DNA of 64,000 bases from an uncultured Bacteroidota bacterium (GTDB taxonomy: Bacteria > Bacteroidota > Bacteroidia > 2-12-FULL-35-15). The translations under genes were made by a program, and so were the position numbers. Position 1 is the first letter of the stretch; every line of letters begins with the position of its first letter. Positions 18,307 to 26,895 of the stretch are shown piece after piece. Location of the stretch: contig CAINDA010000045.1 of NCBI GenBank assembly GCA_903847205.1, positions 186,001 to 250,000 of the forward strand, read 5' to 3'. The notes under the pieces were generated by a model, which worked only from the letters and a program-made list of their open reading frames with translations, was not told the DNA's origin and did no database searches.

Positions 18307-18945
18307 ATGATAATACGAATTGTAAACGAACCTTTTTCATCAAATGCTTATTTGCTTTGCCGCGAATCCGACAGCAAGTGCATTATTATTGACCCAGGTT
18401 TGGATGAGGTTTTGGTCGATCAAAAAATTATTGAATTGAAATTAAAACCCATTGCAATTATTTCAACACATGGACATTTCGATCATGTAGGGGGTGTGTC
18501 TTTTTTCCATGATAAATATTCAATACCATTTTATCTTCATATAGAAGATTTAAAACTTTATAAATCATCAAATTTTTATCTGAAGCTCAGTAAAATCAAC
18601 AGGTTTATTAAAATTATTGAACCTGAATTTTTAATGATTGGTAAAAGCCAGAAACTGAATATTGATAAGTTTTCTTTGGAAATTTATAATTATCCCGGAC
18701 ATACAAAAGGAAGTTGCATTATAAAACATGAAAACAATATTTTTACTGGTGATATTGTTTTCAAAAAAGGATTGTATCTTAATAAGCTGCCTCAGGAGAA
18801 TGCGGCAGTATTGAAAAAATCAATCATCGAAATCATGAATGCCTTTGATTTAGCCAGCAATTGTTATCCCGGTCACGGTAATGAAGCTGTTTTGAATGAA
18901 ATAAAATTAACAAATCAGGATCTTATAAATTTCATCAGCAATTGA
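18307..18945 (+). CDS. Metallo-beta-lactamase fold hydrolase (glyoxalase II-like)
   Basis: A 212-residue zinc hydrolase with the metal motif HGHFDH (55-60) in ISTHGHFDHVGG, then YPGHTKGS, FTGDIVF and CYPGHGNEA, the remaining metal ligands of glyoxalase II-type enzymes. Such proteins cleave thioesters; here it could release an acyl group from an ACP or remove misprimed chains. The ATG at 18307 is preferred to a GTG one codon upstream. It ends 2 bp before the KAS III start. Substrate unproven. Confidence 0.83.
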   Translation: MIIRIVNEPFSSNAYLLCRESDSKCIIIDPGLDEVLVDQKIIELKLKPIAIISTHGHFDHVGGVSFFHDKYSIPFYLHIEDLKLYKSSNFYLKLSKINRFIKIIEPEFLMIGKSQKLNIDKFSLEIYNYPGHTKGSCIIKHENNIFTGDIVFKKGLYLNKLPQENAAVLKKSIIEIMNAFDLASNCYPGHGNEAVLNEIKLTNQDLINFISN

Positions 18946-18947
18946 AT

Positions 18948-19952
18948 ATGAGTGCCTCAAAATACGGTGTTGGAATTATTTCTGTCGGGCATTATCTGCC
19001 GAATAATATTCTTACAAATGAGCAGCTGTGCGAAAACATTGAGGGATTAACACCTGAATGGATTATTGAAAAAATAGGAATTAAAAGACGGCACTATATT
19101 TCAAAAGCGGAATCAGCATCGTCAATGGCTATAGATGTTGCGAAAAAGCTGATTGAAGAAAATAAATTAAATCCTGCCGAAATTGGTTTGATAATCATCG
19201 CATCTTTCAGTCAGGATTATTTATTTCCGCCAATGTCTGCTAGAATTCATGCTGCCATCGGCGCTTCAAAGGACTGCCAGATTATTGATATTAATACCAA
19301 TTGCGTAGGTCTGGTAACAGCTTCTACTATTGCAGCTGAAAGAATGATGCTTAACGATAAAATTAAATATTCAATCGTTATCGGTGTTGAAGTTTTGTCG
19401 AGGTTTACTAATATTAATGATAAAGACACTGCTGTTTTTTTTAGCGATGGAGCCTCTGGAATGCTCATGGGTAAAGTAAAAGAGGGTTATGGATTTATCA
19501 ATTCCAGATTTGCAACGGATTCATCCACCTACGAATCAGTAAGAATGCGCGGCGGAGGATCCATGTATCCGGCAAATAAACTGCTTAATGATAATGCTGT
19601 AAATTATATTGAGCAGAATGGTTTGGCAACCTGGAAACAGGCTGTTACCAACCTTCCGTACGTTATAAAAGAATTAATTAAAGATTCTGATATTGAAATT
19701 GAAGATGTTGATTTTTTTATTTTCCATCAGGCAAACAGCTTTCTGATTAATTATATTCTTGGTAAAATGAAAATACCAAAAGATAAAACTTATACCAATG
19801 TTGAAGAAATTGGCAATACCGGCGCAGCAAGTATCGGCATTGCATTAAGCGAGGCTTTCGCAAAGGGCCTGATTAAAAGCGGCAGTACAGTTTTAATTGC
19901 AGGGGTGGGAGCGGGGTTTAATTTTGGTGCTAATTTGTGGAAAATTTCATAA
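18948..19952 (+). CDS. 3-oxoacyl-ACP synthase III-like condensing enzyme
   Basis: Condenses a starter acyl thioester with malonyl-ACP or a similar extender. The 334 residues retain the complete KAS III triad: Cys119 in NTNCVGLVTAS, His259 in FHQANSF and Asn289 in GNTGAASIG. The length matches FabH. It sits among ACPs, a ketoreductase and a MaoC-SDR fusion rather than in a fab operon, so it is a specialised copy; the starter may be short or the glycerate-derived unit that FkbH could load. ATG 18948 is used rather than TTG 18942, which overlaps the previous stop. Confidence 0.88.
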   Translation: MSASKYGVGIISVGHYLPNNILTNEQLCENIEGLTPEWIIEKIGIKRRHYISKAESASSMAIDVAKKLIEENKLNPAEIGLIIIASFSQDYLFPPMSARIHAAIGASKDCQIIDINTNCVGLVTASTIAAERMMLNDKIKYSIVIGVEVLSRFTNINDKDTAVFFSDGASGMLMGKVKEGYGFINSRFATDSSTYESVRMRGGGSMYPANKLLNDNAVNYIEQNGLATWKQAVTNLPYVIKELIKDSDIEIEDVDFFIFHQANSFLINYILGKMKIPKDKTYTNVEEIGNTGAASIGIALSEAFAKGLIKSGSTVLIAGVGAGFNFGANLWKIS

Positions 19953-19970
19953 TTCAATACGTTAAAAATA

Positions 19971-20900
19971 ATGGAAAATAACGCGCAGCAATTCTTAAAT
20001 GATTTAATCCAGGAAATTGGAAAGAAAGATGCTTTGCATTCAAAAAAAATAAAAAAGAACTTTAATCAAATAGCTCAAAATCATAAAGCACAGTTTGATG
20101 AACTCCTTAACATGATTTTTAATTATTTTTCTGCACAGAAAATAACGCCTGAACTGCTTGCTGTGGATTATCTGAAAATGATTAACGACATGAGAAAAGA
20201 AGGCATGTACTTTCTTAAACATGGCCTCTACTCCTGCAAGAATCAGTCAATGGCGTATGAACATGTTTATTCGAGAAAAGATATAATGTCGTATTACATG
20301 AACGCATTGCTGATTTCACAGATTTTGTGGAAACATCACTTTGATATGTTCATGTATTTCAGAGAAAGCCTCAAAAAGTATTATAAACAAAATGATAAAA
20401 TAACTATTTTAGATGTAGGTCCGGGGCATGGTTTTTTTTCATACATAATTAAAACTGACATCCCTGATTATTTAAGGCTCGACATTGTTGATATAAGCGA
20501 ATCATCGCTTGATGCAACAAAGCAGATAATCGGCAATGAAAAAGAAAAAATGTTTTTCTTTAACGATGATATTTTTAATTTTAATTCGCCGCATAAATAT
20601 GATTTAATTATACTCGGTGAAGTGCTTGAACATTTGGATAAACCTGTTGAGATTCTTAAAAAACTTTCGGACCTGTTAGCTGATAACGGCGTTTTGTGGC
20701 TCACTACGCCCACGAATTCGCCGGCATTGGATCATGTTTATTTGTTCAGGTCAAAAGAAGATGTTACTGATTTAATTAAATTATCAGGTTTTAATGTAAA
20801 TGATTTACATGGGCAGTATGCCGAAGATGTGAATGAAGAAACTGCGAAAAAAAATAAAGTAACGCAGTTGATTGGTGCTTTTTGTAAAAAGACTGTTTAA
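19971..20900 (+). CDS. Class I SAM-dependent methyltransferase
   Basis: A 309-residue protein with an N-terminal helical region (~130 residues) of unknown role and a Rossmann methyltransferase domain: motif I ILDVGPGHGFFSYI, motif II DIVDIS, and LIILGEVLEHL as the post-II/IV block, then LWLTTPTNS. It probably O- or C-methylates the acyl chain or sugar built by this cluster. It starts 18 bp after the KAS III gene and is followed by a perfect palindrome that may end transcription. Whether the substrate is ACP-bound or a sugar cannot be told. Confidence 0.82.
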   Translation: MENNAQQFLNDLIQEIGKKDALHSKKIKKNFNQIAQNHKAQFDELLNMIFNYFSAQKITPELLAVDYLKMINDMRKEGMYFLKHGLYSCKNQSMAYEHVYSRKDIMSYYMNALLISQILWKHHFDMFMYFRESLKKYYKQNDKITILDVGPGHGFFSYIIKTDIPDYLRLDIVDISESSLDATKQIIGNEKEKMFFFNDDIFNFNSPHKYDLIILGEVLEHLDKPVEILKKLSDLLADNGVLWLTTPTNSPALDHVYLFRSKEDVTDLIKLSGFNVNDLHGQYAEDVNEETAKKNKVTQLIGAFCKKTV

Positions 20901-20948
20901 AAAAAATTACAATAGTCAGCGCTTCTTGTTTTTATTATTGCAAGATCA

Positions 20949-20981
20949 AGACCTGTCAGGTTTTTAAAACCTGACAGGTCT
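20949..20981. terminator. Perfect 16-bp inverted repeat, terminator-like palindrome
   Basis: AGACCTGTCAGGTTTT (20949-20964) and its exact complement (20966-20981) flank a single T. A folded RNA would have a strong stem with an A/U-rich tip. No long U-run follows on the plus strand, so it may be a dispersed palindromic repeat acting as a terminator rather than a simple one. Confidence 0.6.
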
Positions 20982-21062
20982 AAATAAAAAAAATAATGAC
21001 GTATCATTCGATTTTAAAGGGAAAGCAAATATTATATTTACAAGCTTAAAATATATTTAAGA

Positions 21063-22250
21063 ATGAAATACAACGATATTAAAATTGGTGACAAAGAAAA
21101 ATTGACTCATATCATTACAATCAATGATATAGAAAAATTTGTTGAACTCACCGGTGACGACAATAAGCTTCATGTAGATGAAAAATTTGCAAGTAAAACA
21201 AATTTTAAAAAACCCGTTGTTCACGGCATGCTCGGCGCTTCTTTTATTTCTACAATCATTGGCACAAAACTGCCGGGCGACGGCGCTCTCTGGTTTTCTC
21301 AATCACTTGACTTTTTATTACCCGTAAGGATCGGCGATAAACTTACTGTTGTTGCTGAGGTGATTAAGAAAAATGACAAAGAACAAATCATCGAATTAAA
21401 AACTGATATTTTTAATCAAAATAAACAGATAGTTACAAGAGGTTTTGCAAAAGTCAAAGTAGTTGAATTTGATACCCCCGTTGCAGCAACCGCTGAAAAA
21501 ATAAAAGCGAAAGAGAGAACAGCCTTGGTTATCGGCGGTACCGGAGGTATTGGACGTGCCGCTTGTATGCAGCTTGCGGCTGATGGTTTTAATATTATTA
21601 TCCACTATCATAAAAATAAAAAACTTGCAGACGAAATTAAAGCGGATGTTGAAAAACTAAAAAGGAAAGCAGTTATCGTAAAAGCTGATATTTTAAATGA
21701 TTTGGAGATTAAAGAGATGATTTCAAAAAGTTTGAGAGCCTCTGAATACATCAATGTTGTTGTTAATTGCGCTGCAGCCGTTATTCCAAATATTAAATTT
21801 ATGGATTTAGAATGGTCTGATTTTCAGAAACAGCTGGACCTAAATATTAAAGCCGCATTCACAATTGTTAAAGAAATACTTCCTGTAATGATTAAAAATG
21901 GTTACGGAAAAATTATTAATCTCGGAAGTTTTTCTGTTGATAAGCCGAATACAGAATGGGCTTCTTATATCACTGCAAAGTCTGCATTGGCGGGTTTTAC
22001 AAAAGCAATGGCAATAGAATTAGCACCTAAAGGCATCCGTGTTAATCTGGTAACTCCAAGTCTTATCAGCACAGAATTAACGGCTGACATTCCTGAAAAA
22101 ATAAAACTGCTCACCGCTGCTCAAACGCCTCTCAGAAGGCTTGCGTCGGCTTCTGATGCGGCAGGTGCAATAAGTTTTCTGGCTTCAGAAAAATCTGATT
22201 TTATTACCGGTGAAAACATCCGTGTTAACGGCGGACTGATAATGATTTAA
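21063..22250 (+). CDS. Fusion protein: MaoC-like hydratase + SDR reductase
   Basis: A 395-residue two-domain enzyme. Residues 1-135 are a hot-dog MaoC/R-hydratase domain with ELTGDDNKLHVDEKFA, where Asp32 and His37 fit the catalytic pair, and KKPVVHGML. Residues 152-395 are a FabG-like SDR with IGGTGGIG (158-165), Ser289, Tyr302 and Lys306 (SYITAK). The two would dehydrate or hydrate and reduce the beta-carbon of an acyl thioester, the steps expected after KAS III condensation. Fusion fixes the two activities in one polypeptide. It is 6 bp before the FkbH gene. Confidence 0.88.
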   Translation: MKYNDIKIGDKEKLTHIITINDIEKFVELTGDDNKLHVDEKFASKTNFKKPVVHGMLGASFISTIIGTKLPGDGALWFSQSLDFLLPVRIGDKLTVVAEVIKKNDKEQIIELKTDIFNQNKQIVTRGFAKVKVVEFDTPVAATAEKIKAKERTALVIGGTGGIGRAACMQLAADGFNIIIHYHKNKKLADEIKADVEKLKRKAVIVKADILNDLEIKEMISKSLRASEYINVVVNCAAAVIPNIKFMDLEWSDFQKQLDLNIKAAFTIVKEILPVMIKNGYGKIINLGSFSVDKPNTEWASYITAKSALAGFTKAMAIELAPKGIRVNLVTPSLISTELTADIPEKIKLLTAAQTPLRRLASASDAAGAISFLASEKSDFITGENIRVNGGLIMI

Positions 22251-22255
22251 ACACT

Positions 22256-24010
22256 ATGGAAACTTTAAAATATTCGGAAATTTTACAGCAAAATCAGCTG
22301 TTAAAAGGGATACAGAAAGGCGCTCCATACAAAATTTCTGTTTTATCTAATGTTACAATTAATTCAATTAAAGAGATAGTTGAATATTCTCTCCGCACTA
22401 ATCACATTAATCCATCAATAACGCTTGGTAATTACGATAATATTATTCAGGACAGCGCAAAGCAAACAGATGCTGATTTAGTGATTGTTTTTTTCGATAT
22501 GCTTAATATCGTTGACAGCGTGGCTGCTTTTTTTGAAAATTTAAATGATGAGCAGTACTCTAATTTAAAGGATAAAGTCTGTTCGGAGATAGATATGATT
22601 CTTGAAAATTTAAAACATTGTCCCTCCGTTGTTTTTAATACCTTTTCATCCGCTTATTTTATTTCAAATTATTCTCACAAATCAAAAATTGAAACGTTTG
22701 TCTCAGAATTAAACAGGCATTTGGATGAAAGAAAAAGTATAAACGTTTCATTGTTAAACATTGATAAAATTTTTTCAAAGATCGGCATCAAACAAGCGAT
22801 TGACTATAGGATGTACAATTCATCAAAGGCGCCTTATACATTATCGTTTTTAAAAAACTATACGGCTGCTGTTGAACCAATCATTTTTAGAAATACCGGC
22901 AGGTTGAAAAAAGCCGTCATATTTGACTGTGATAATACATTATGGAAAGGTATCATCGGCGAAGACGGCATGGATAAAATTGATATGTCGGGCAGTTCAC
23001 ACGCAGGACATTTTTATAACAAGGTACAGCAAATAGCTGTGTATCTCAGCAGGCAAGGCGTAATTGTCGGGATCTGCAGCAAAAATAATGAGCAGGATGT
23101 AAACGATGTGCTGCTGGGCCATCCCGATATTATATTAAAGGATGAGTACATTTCTATAAAAAAAATCAATTGGAATGATAAAGCTGCAAATTTAACAGCA
23201 ATAGCCTCCGAATTAAATATCGGATTGGATAGTATTGTTTTTATTGACGATTCCGCATTTGAAATTAATTTGATTAAAGAGCAGCTGCCTGAAATTGTTT
23301 CGCTGCAGGTGCCTTCAGCCATTTATGAATATCCTGATTTTTTATTAGAGAATATTTATAGACATTTTAATTTCACTTTGAACAGTGAAGATGCTAAGAA
23401 AACCGAAATATACAAACAGCAGTCCGAGCGGGAAAGCGATAAAAAAAATCACAAGTCAATTGATGAGTATTTGTCATCTTTGAGCATCTCTTTAACTGTC
23501 TCTAAAGATGATTTAGCGCAGGTATCACGTATCGCTCAATTAACGCAGAAAACAAATCAATTTAATCTTACAACAAAAAGATATACCGAAAACCAAATCT
23601 TGAATATGATGAACAGCAGCACAGAACATGTATTTGCTGTTTCTGTTAAAGACAAGTTTGGCGACAATGGTTTAACCGCGGTTTGTATTATCAAAACTGA
23701 TTTGCAGAATAAAAATGTCTATTGCATTGATACATTTTTAATGAGCTGCAGAATAATAGGCAGAAACATTGAATTTGTGTTTATGGATTATATTATGTCT
23801 TGGTTAAACGTGAAAAGTCCTGCAGCAATAGTAACAGCGGAGTATATGCCGACAAATAAAAACGAGCAGGTGCAGAATTTTTATATCTCTAATGGATTTA
23901 CTTTAATGAATGAAAAGGAAGGTACAAAAGCTTATAGTCTTGAATTATCAAAGTATCAGCCTAAAAATATTACATATATAAGAACCAGTTTTCAAGGCGG
24001 TAAAAATTAA
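22256..24010 (+). CDS. FkbH-like HAD-family protein (glyceryl-ACP loading)
   Basis: FkbH proteins dephosphorylate and transfer a glyceryl unit from 1,3-bisphosphoglycerate to an ACP in polyketide pathways. This 584-residue protein has the expected layout: an N-terminal SGNH-like region (~1-200), a HAD domain with VIFDCDNTLWKGIIGEDG (Asp224-x-Asp226-x-Thr228) and a later FIDDSAFE block, and a C-terminal GNAT-like domain. A small ACP gene follows after 4 bp, the pairing usual for FkbH. It therefore suggests a glycerate-derived starter or extender in this cluster; this is inference from family knowledge. Confidence 0.88.
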   Translation: METLKYSEILQQNQLLKGIQKGAPYKISVLSNVTINSIKEIVEYSLRTNHINPSITLGNYDNIIQDSAKQTDADLVIVFFDMLNIVDSVAAFFENLNDEQYSNLKDKVCSEIDMILENLKHCPSVVFNTFSSAYFISNYSHKSKIETFVSELNRHLDERKSINVSLLNIDKIFSKIGIKQAIDYRMYNSSKAPYTLSFLKNYTAAVEPIIFRNTGRLKKAVIFDCDNTLWKGIIGEDGMDKIDMSGSSHAGHFYNKVQQIAVYLSRQGVIVGICSKNNEQDVNDVLLGHPDIILKDEYISIKKINWNDKAANLTAIASELNIGLDSIVFIDDSAFEINLIKEQLPEIVSLQVPSAIYEYPDFLLENIYRHFNFTLNSEDAKKTEIYKQQSERESDKKNHKSIDEYLSSLSISLTVSKDDLAQVSRIAQLTQKTNQFNLTTKRYTENQILNMMNSSTEHVFAVSVKDKFGDNGLTAVCIIKTDLQNKNVYCIDTFLMSCRIIGRNIEFVFMDYIMSWLNVKSPAAIVTAEYMPTNKNEQVQNFYISNGFTLMNEKEGTKAYSLELSKYQPKNITYIRTSFQGGKN

Positions 24011-24014
24011 TAAT

Positions 24015-24251
24015 ATGGAAAACAGTAAATCTCAAATAATAAAAGTAATGAGCGCTGTATTTGAAGTGCCCATAGAAAGTATCACTGAAACGTCTTCTGT
24101 AGACAGCATTGAATCCTGGGATTCTGTGAAGCACTTAAATTTAATTCTTGCTTTAGAAGAAGAATTCAACATAAGTATACCTGATGAAGAAGTTGGAAAT
24201 TTGATGAATTATAAACTTATTGAAATGATTGTAAATGAGTGCAGAAAATAG
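24015..24251 (+). CDS. Acyl carrier protein (ACP 2)
   Basis: A 78-residue ACP with the attachment serine in ESWDSVKHLNLILALEEEF (D-S-V in place of D-S-L), the normal length of a type II ACP and the final helix KLIEMIVNE. It is 4 bp downstream of the FkbH-like gene and overlaps the ligase gene by 17 bp, so it is the likely carrier for the FkbH-loaded unit. It is different enough from ACP 1 at 17268 to have a separate partner. Confidence 0.88.
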   Translation: MENSKSQIIKVMSAVFEVPIESITETSSVDSIESWDSVKHLNLILALEEEFNISIPDEEVGNLMNYKLIEMIVNECRK

Positions 24252-25587
24252 CATAAGTGATTTTTTGTCTGTTTTTAAACTTTACCAGGACAGCACCGCT
24301 GTTATCTGGCATGATACTGCTTTTTCTTATTCCTACCTTCTAACCAGAATTAATTATTGGCGTGATAATTTGAATGATGTCCGGCAAGGAACCATTGTTG
24401 GATTAGAGGGAGATTTTTCCCCAGAGTCCATTGCAATTCTTTTTGTTTTAATTGAAAAGAATGCAATTACAGTTCCCCTCGATATTAATCATAAAGCAAA
24501 GAATGAAAGTAAATACGAAATAGCTCAATTAGAAATACTGATTAGAATAAATGACGAAAATAATATTGAATTTATAAAATGGCATAATTCATCTGCGCAG
24601 AATGAATTTTATAAATTATTGATCGAAAGAAAATCACCGGGTTTAGTTCTTTTCACTTCTGGTTCAGCCGGTGAACCAAAAGCGGCACTTCACGATTTTT
24701 CTAAACTGCTTGCTAAGTTTTCCATAAAAAGAAAAGCTTTACGGACGATTAATTTTTTATTATTCGACCATTGGGGAGGCTTAAATACCTTGTTTCATGT
24801 TTTATCAAACGGAGGTGCAGTGGTGATTTTGGATAACAGAACACCTGACCATGTATGCGAATTAATTGAAAAATATAAAGTAGAACTGCTGCCGGCTTCT
24901 CCCACTTTTTTGAATATGCTTATTTTCAGCAGGGCCTACGAAAAATATAATCTTGAAAGCCTGCAGATAATAAGTTATGGTGCTGAACCAATGCCTGAGA
25001 CACTGCTTAGCCATTTAAACAGGCTGTTTCCTGGTGTTAAACTCCAGCAGACTTATGGACTCATTGAACTTGGGGTGATGCGTTCAAAGTCGGAAAACAA
25101 TGGTTCGCTTTGGGTTAAGCTTGGCGGTGAAGGCTTTCAGGCAAGAGTTGTTGAAGGGATATTACAGATTAAATCTGATGCAGCGATGATCGGTTACCTT
25201 AATGCCCAAAGCCCTTTTACGGATGACGGTTGGTTTATAACAGGTGATTCAGTTGAAGTAAAAGGTGAATATCTTAAAATCTTGGGCAGAAAATCAGAGC
25301 TGATTAATGTTGGCGGCGAAAAAGTATTTCCGCAGGAAATAGAAAATGTAATATTAGAAATTCCTGAAGTGACGGACGTATTGGTTTATGGCGAAAACAA
25401 TCGTTTAACCGGAAAAATAGTCTGCGCTAGAGTATCTTATAATGGTGTTGAAGAAAAAAAAGAAATAATTCAGAAAATTAAAACCTATTGCAGGTTAAAG
25501 TTGCAGGCGTTTAAAGTGCCGGTAAAAATCGAATTAACAGAAGCAGGTTTTGAGAGTGACAGATTTAAAAAAAGCAGAAATAATTAA
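24235..25587 (+). CDS. AMP-dependent acyl-CoA/acyl-ACP ligase
   Basis: An adenylate-forming enzyme of 450 residues, slightly shorter than usual. Motifs: VLFTSGSAGEPKAALHDF (P-loop, 138-155), QTYGLIELG (adenine/Thr-Glu motif), GWFITGDSVEV and GRKSELINVGGEKVFPQEIE (hinge). The A10 lysine should lie in the final DRFKKSRNN. It would activate a carboxylic acid and pass it to CoA or ACP 2; alternatively it could amidate a sugar. Its start lies inside the ACP 2 gene. Substrate not predictable. Confidence 0.85.
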   Translation: MSAENSISDFLSVFKLYQDSTAVIWHDTAFSYSYLLTRINYWRDNLNDVRQGTIVGLEGDFSPESIAILFVLIEKNAITVPLDINHKAKNESKYEIAQLEILIRINDENNIEFIKWHNSSAQNEFYKLLIERKSPGLVLFTSGSAGEPKAALHDFSKLLAKFSIKRKALRTINFLLFDHWGGLNTLFHVLSNGGAVVILDNRTPDHVCELIEKYKVELLPASPTFLNMLIFSRAYEKYNLESLQIISYGAEPMPETLLSHLNRLFPGVKLQQTYGLIELGVMRSKSENNGSLWVKLGGEGFQARVVEGILQIKSDAAMIGYLNAQSPFTDDGWFITGDSVEVKGEYLKILGRKSELINVGGEKVFPQEIENVILEIPEVTDVLVYGENNRLTGKIVCARVSYNGVEEKKEIIQKIKTYCRLKLQAFKVPVKIELTEAGFESDRFKKSRNN

Positions 25588-25588
25588 T

Positions 25589-26530
25589 ATGGAAAATCAG
25601 ACAACAGTTAGTATTGTTATTCCTTTCTTAAATGAAAAGGAAGGAATTGCGGTCCTTTTGAAAACCATAGAAGAATATTACTCAAGGAAAAAATTTGATT
25701 TTGATATAATTTTTGTTGATGATGGGTCTAAAGACGGGACTAGTGATATAATCAGAAATTTTAAGCCAATTAGTTTCCCCTGCAGGCTTATTTCGCTTTC
25801 AACTAATTTTGGTTCGCACGCCGCAGTCAGAGCAGGGTTTCTTCATGCCTCAGGCAGATACGTTACCTGTCTGCCGGCAGATTTGCAAATATCTTTCGAT
25901 ACAGTAGAAAAATTATATAACGCAGCTTCGGAGGGTAATGATATAGTATATGGTGTAAGGGAAATCAATGATGTCGGAGTAGTTGAGAAAATATTTTCCC
26001 GGTTTTATTCATCGATGATGCAGCGGTTTGTTATTAAAGATTTTCCATACAAAGGTTTGGAAACTTTTATGATCAGTGAAAAAGTAAGGAAGGTTCTCAA
26101 TCAAAATATAGAATCTAATTCCTCGCTTATTTTGCAAATCCTATCAATGGGTTTTAAGAACAAGTTTGTAAACATTGAAAAAGCGCAGCGTATTGCGGGA
26201 AAATCCAAATGGACCTTATCAAAGAAAGTCAAATTATTAATTGATTCCTTTGTCGCATTTTCATTTGCGCCTATCAGATTGGTTTCAATTATCGGAATTT
26301 TTTTCTTTTTCATAGGGCTTGGATGGACTTCATATATTGTTTTTAGAAAAATTGTTTATGATGACCTTGTAAGCGGATGGCCTGCATTGTTGTGTATCCT
26401 ATTAATAGGTTTTGGCATCACAAATATTTCTCTTGGAATAATTGCAGAATATCTGTGGCGCACCCTTGATGCAAGCCGTAAACGTCCGGTATTCATTATC
26501 GATGAAATAATAGAACTGCATACATCATGA
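25589..26530 (+). CDS. ArnC/GtrB-like GT2 glycosyltransferase with two C-terminal membrane helices
   Basis: Predicted polyprenyl-phosphate glycosyltransferase making a lipid-linked sugar in the cytosolic leaflet. The 313 residues have VSIVIPFLNEKEG (7-19), VDDGSKDGT, LPADLQIS as the DxD-like site, then an amphipathic segment GKSKWTLSKKVKLL and two hydrophobic helices near the end, the normal ArnC/GtrB topology. ATG 25589 is chosen; a TTG at 25550 would add 13 residues and overlap the ligase. It overlaps the SMR-like gene by 4 bp. Closely similar in layout to the GT2 at 39441. Confidence 0.88.
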   Translation: MENQTTVSIVIPFLNEKEGIAVLLKTIEEYYSRKKFDFDIIFVDDGSKDGTSDIIRNFKPISFPCRLISLSTNFGSHAAVRAGFLHASGRYVTCLPADLQISFDTVEKLYNAASEGNDIVYGVREINDVGVVEKIFSRFYSSMMQRFVIKDFPYKGLETFMISEKVRKVLNQNIESNSSLILQILSMGFKNKFVNIEKAQRIAGKSKWTLSKKVKLLIDSFVAFSFAPIRLVSIIGIFFFFIGLGWTSYIVFRKIVYDDLVSGWPALLCILLIGFGITNISLGIIAEYLWRTLDASRKRPVFIIDEIIELHTS

Positions 26531-26895
26531 TCAAAACAATTTTATACTGTATTATATATGCTTTCCTGAACGTATCAGGTGCTGCATTGATAAAATTAAA
26601 ACTGAAAGACTGCGTTTTGTCGACCTTTAAAGAATGGGTGTATTTTCTTTTTAATGTCCAGGTTATCATTGCCTTTGTTTTTATATTTATCTCTGCATTG
26701 GTTATGTTTAAAGTTCTTTCGTCAGGCAGTTTTTCTTTTGCTATCCCGGTTGCAACCGGAATCAATTTTATTTTTACCTTGGGAGTAGGATATTTTATTT
26801 TTAAAGATAACCTGAACCTGATTTCGTTGATAGGTTTTGTATTAATATTAGCAGGTATTCTTCTTCTAAGTTTAAATAATCAGCAGCATGTTTAA
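26527..26895 (+). CDS. SMR/EmrE-like small membrane protein, possible ArnE/F-type flippase subunit
   Basis: A 122-residue protein with four hydrophobic helices, typical of the small multidrug resistance superfamily. Wording such as SFAIPVATGINFIFTLGVGYFIFKD fits the ArnE/ArnF and GtrA-adjacent group better than drug exporters. The gene overlaps both neighbours (4 bp with the ArnC-like GT2 and 8 bp with the epimerase), so it likely moves the lipid-linked sugar made by the GT2 to the outer leaflet. A drug-efflux role is less likely given the coupling. Confidence 0.8.
   Translation: MIKTILYCIIYAFLNVSGAALIKLKLKDCVLSTFKEWVYFLFNVQVIIAFVFIFISALVMFKVLSSGSFSFAIPVATGINFIFTLGVGYFIFKDNLNLISLIGFVLILAGILLLSLNNQQHV

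Noticed and set aside
18304-18309. GTG at 18304 as the hydrolase start
   Set aside because: ATG follows one codon later and gives a normal N-terminus; the same reasoning was used for 2543, 18942, 25550 and 55823.
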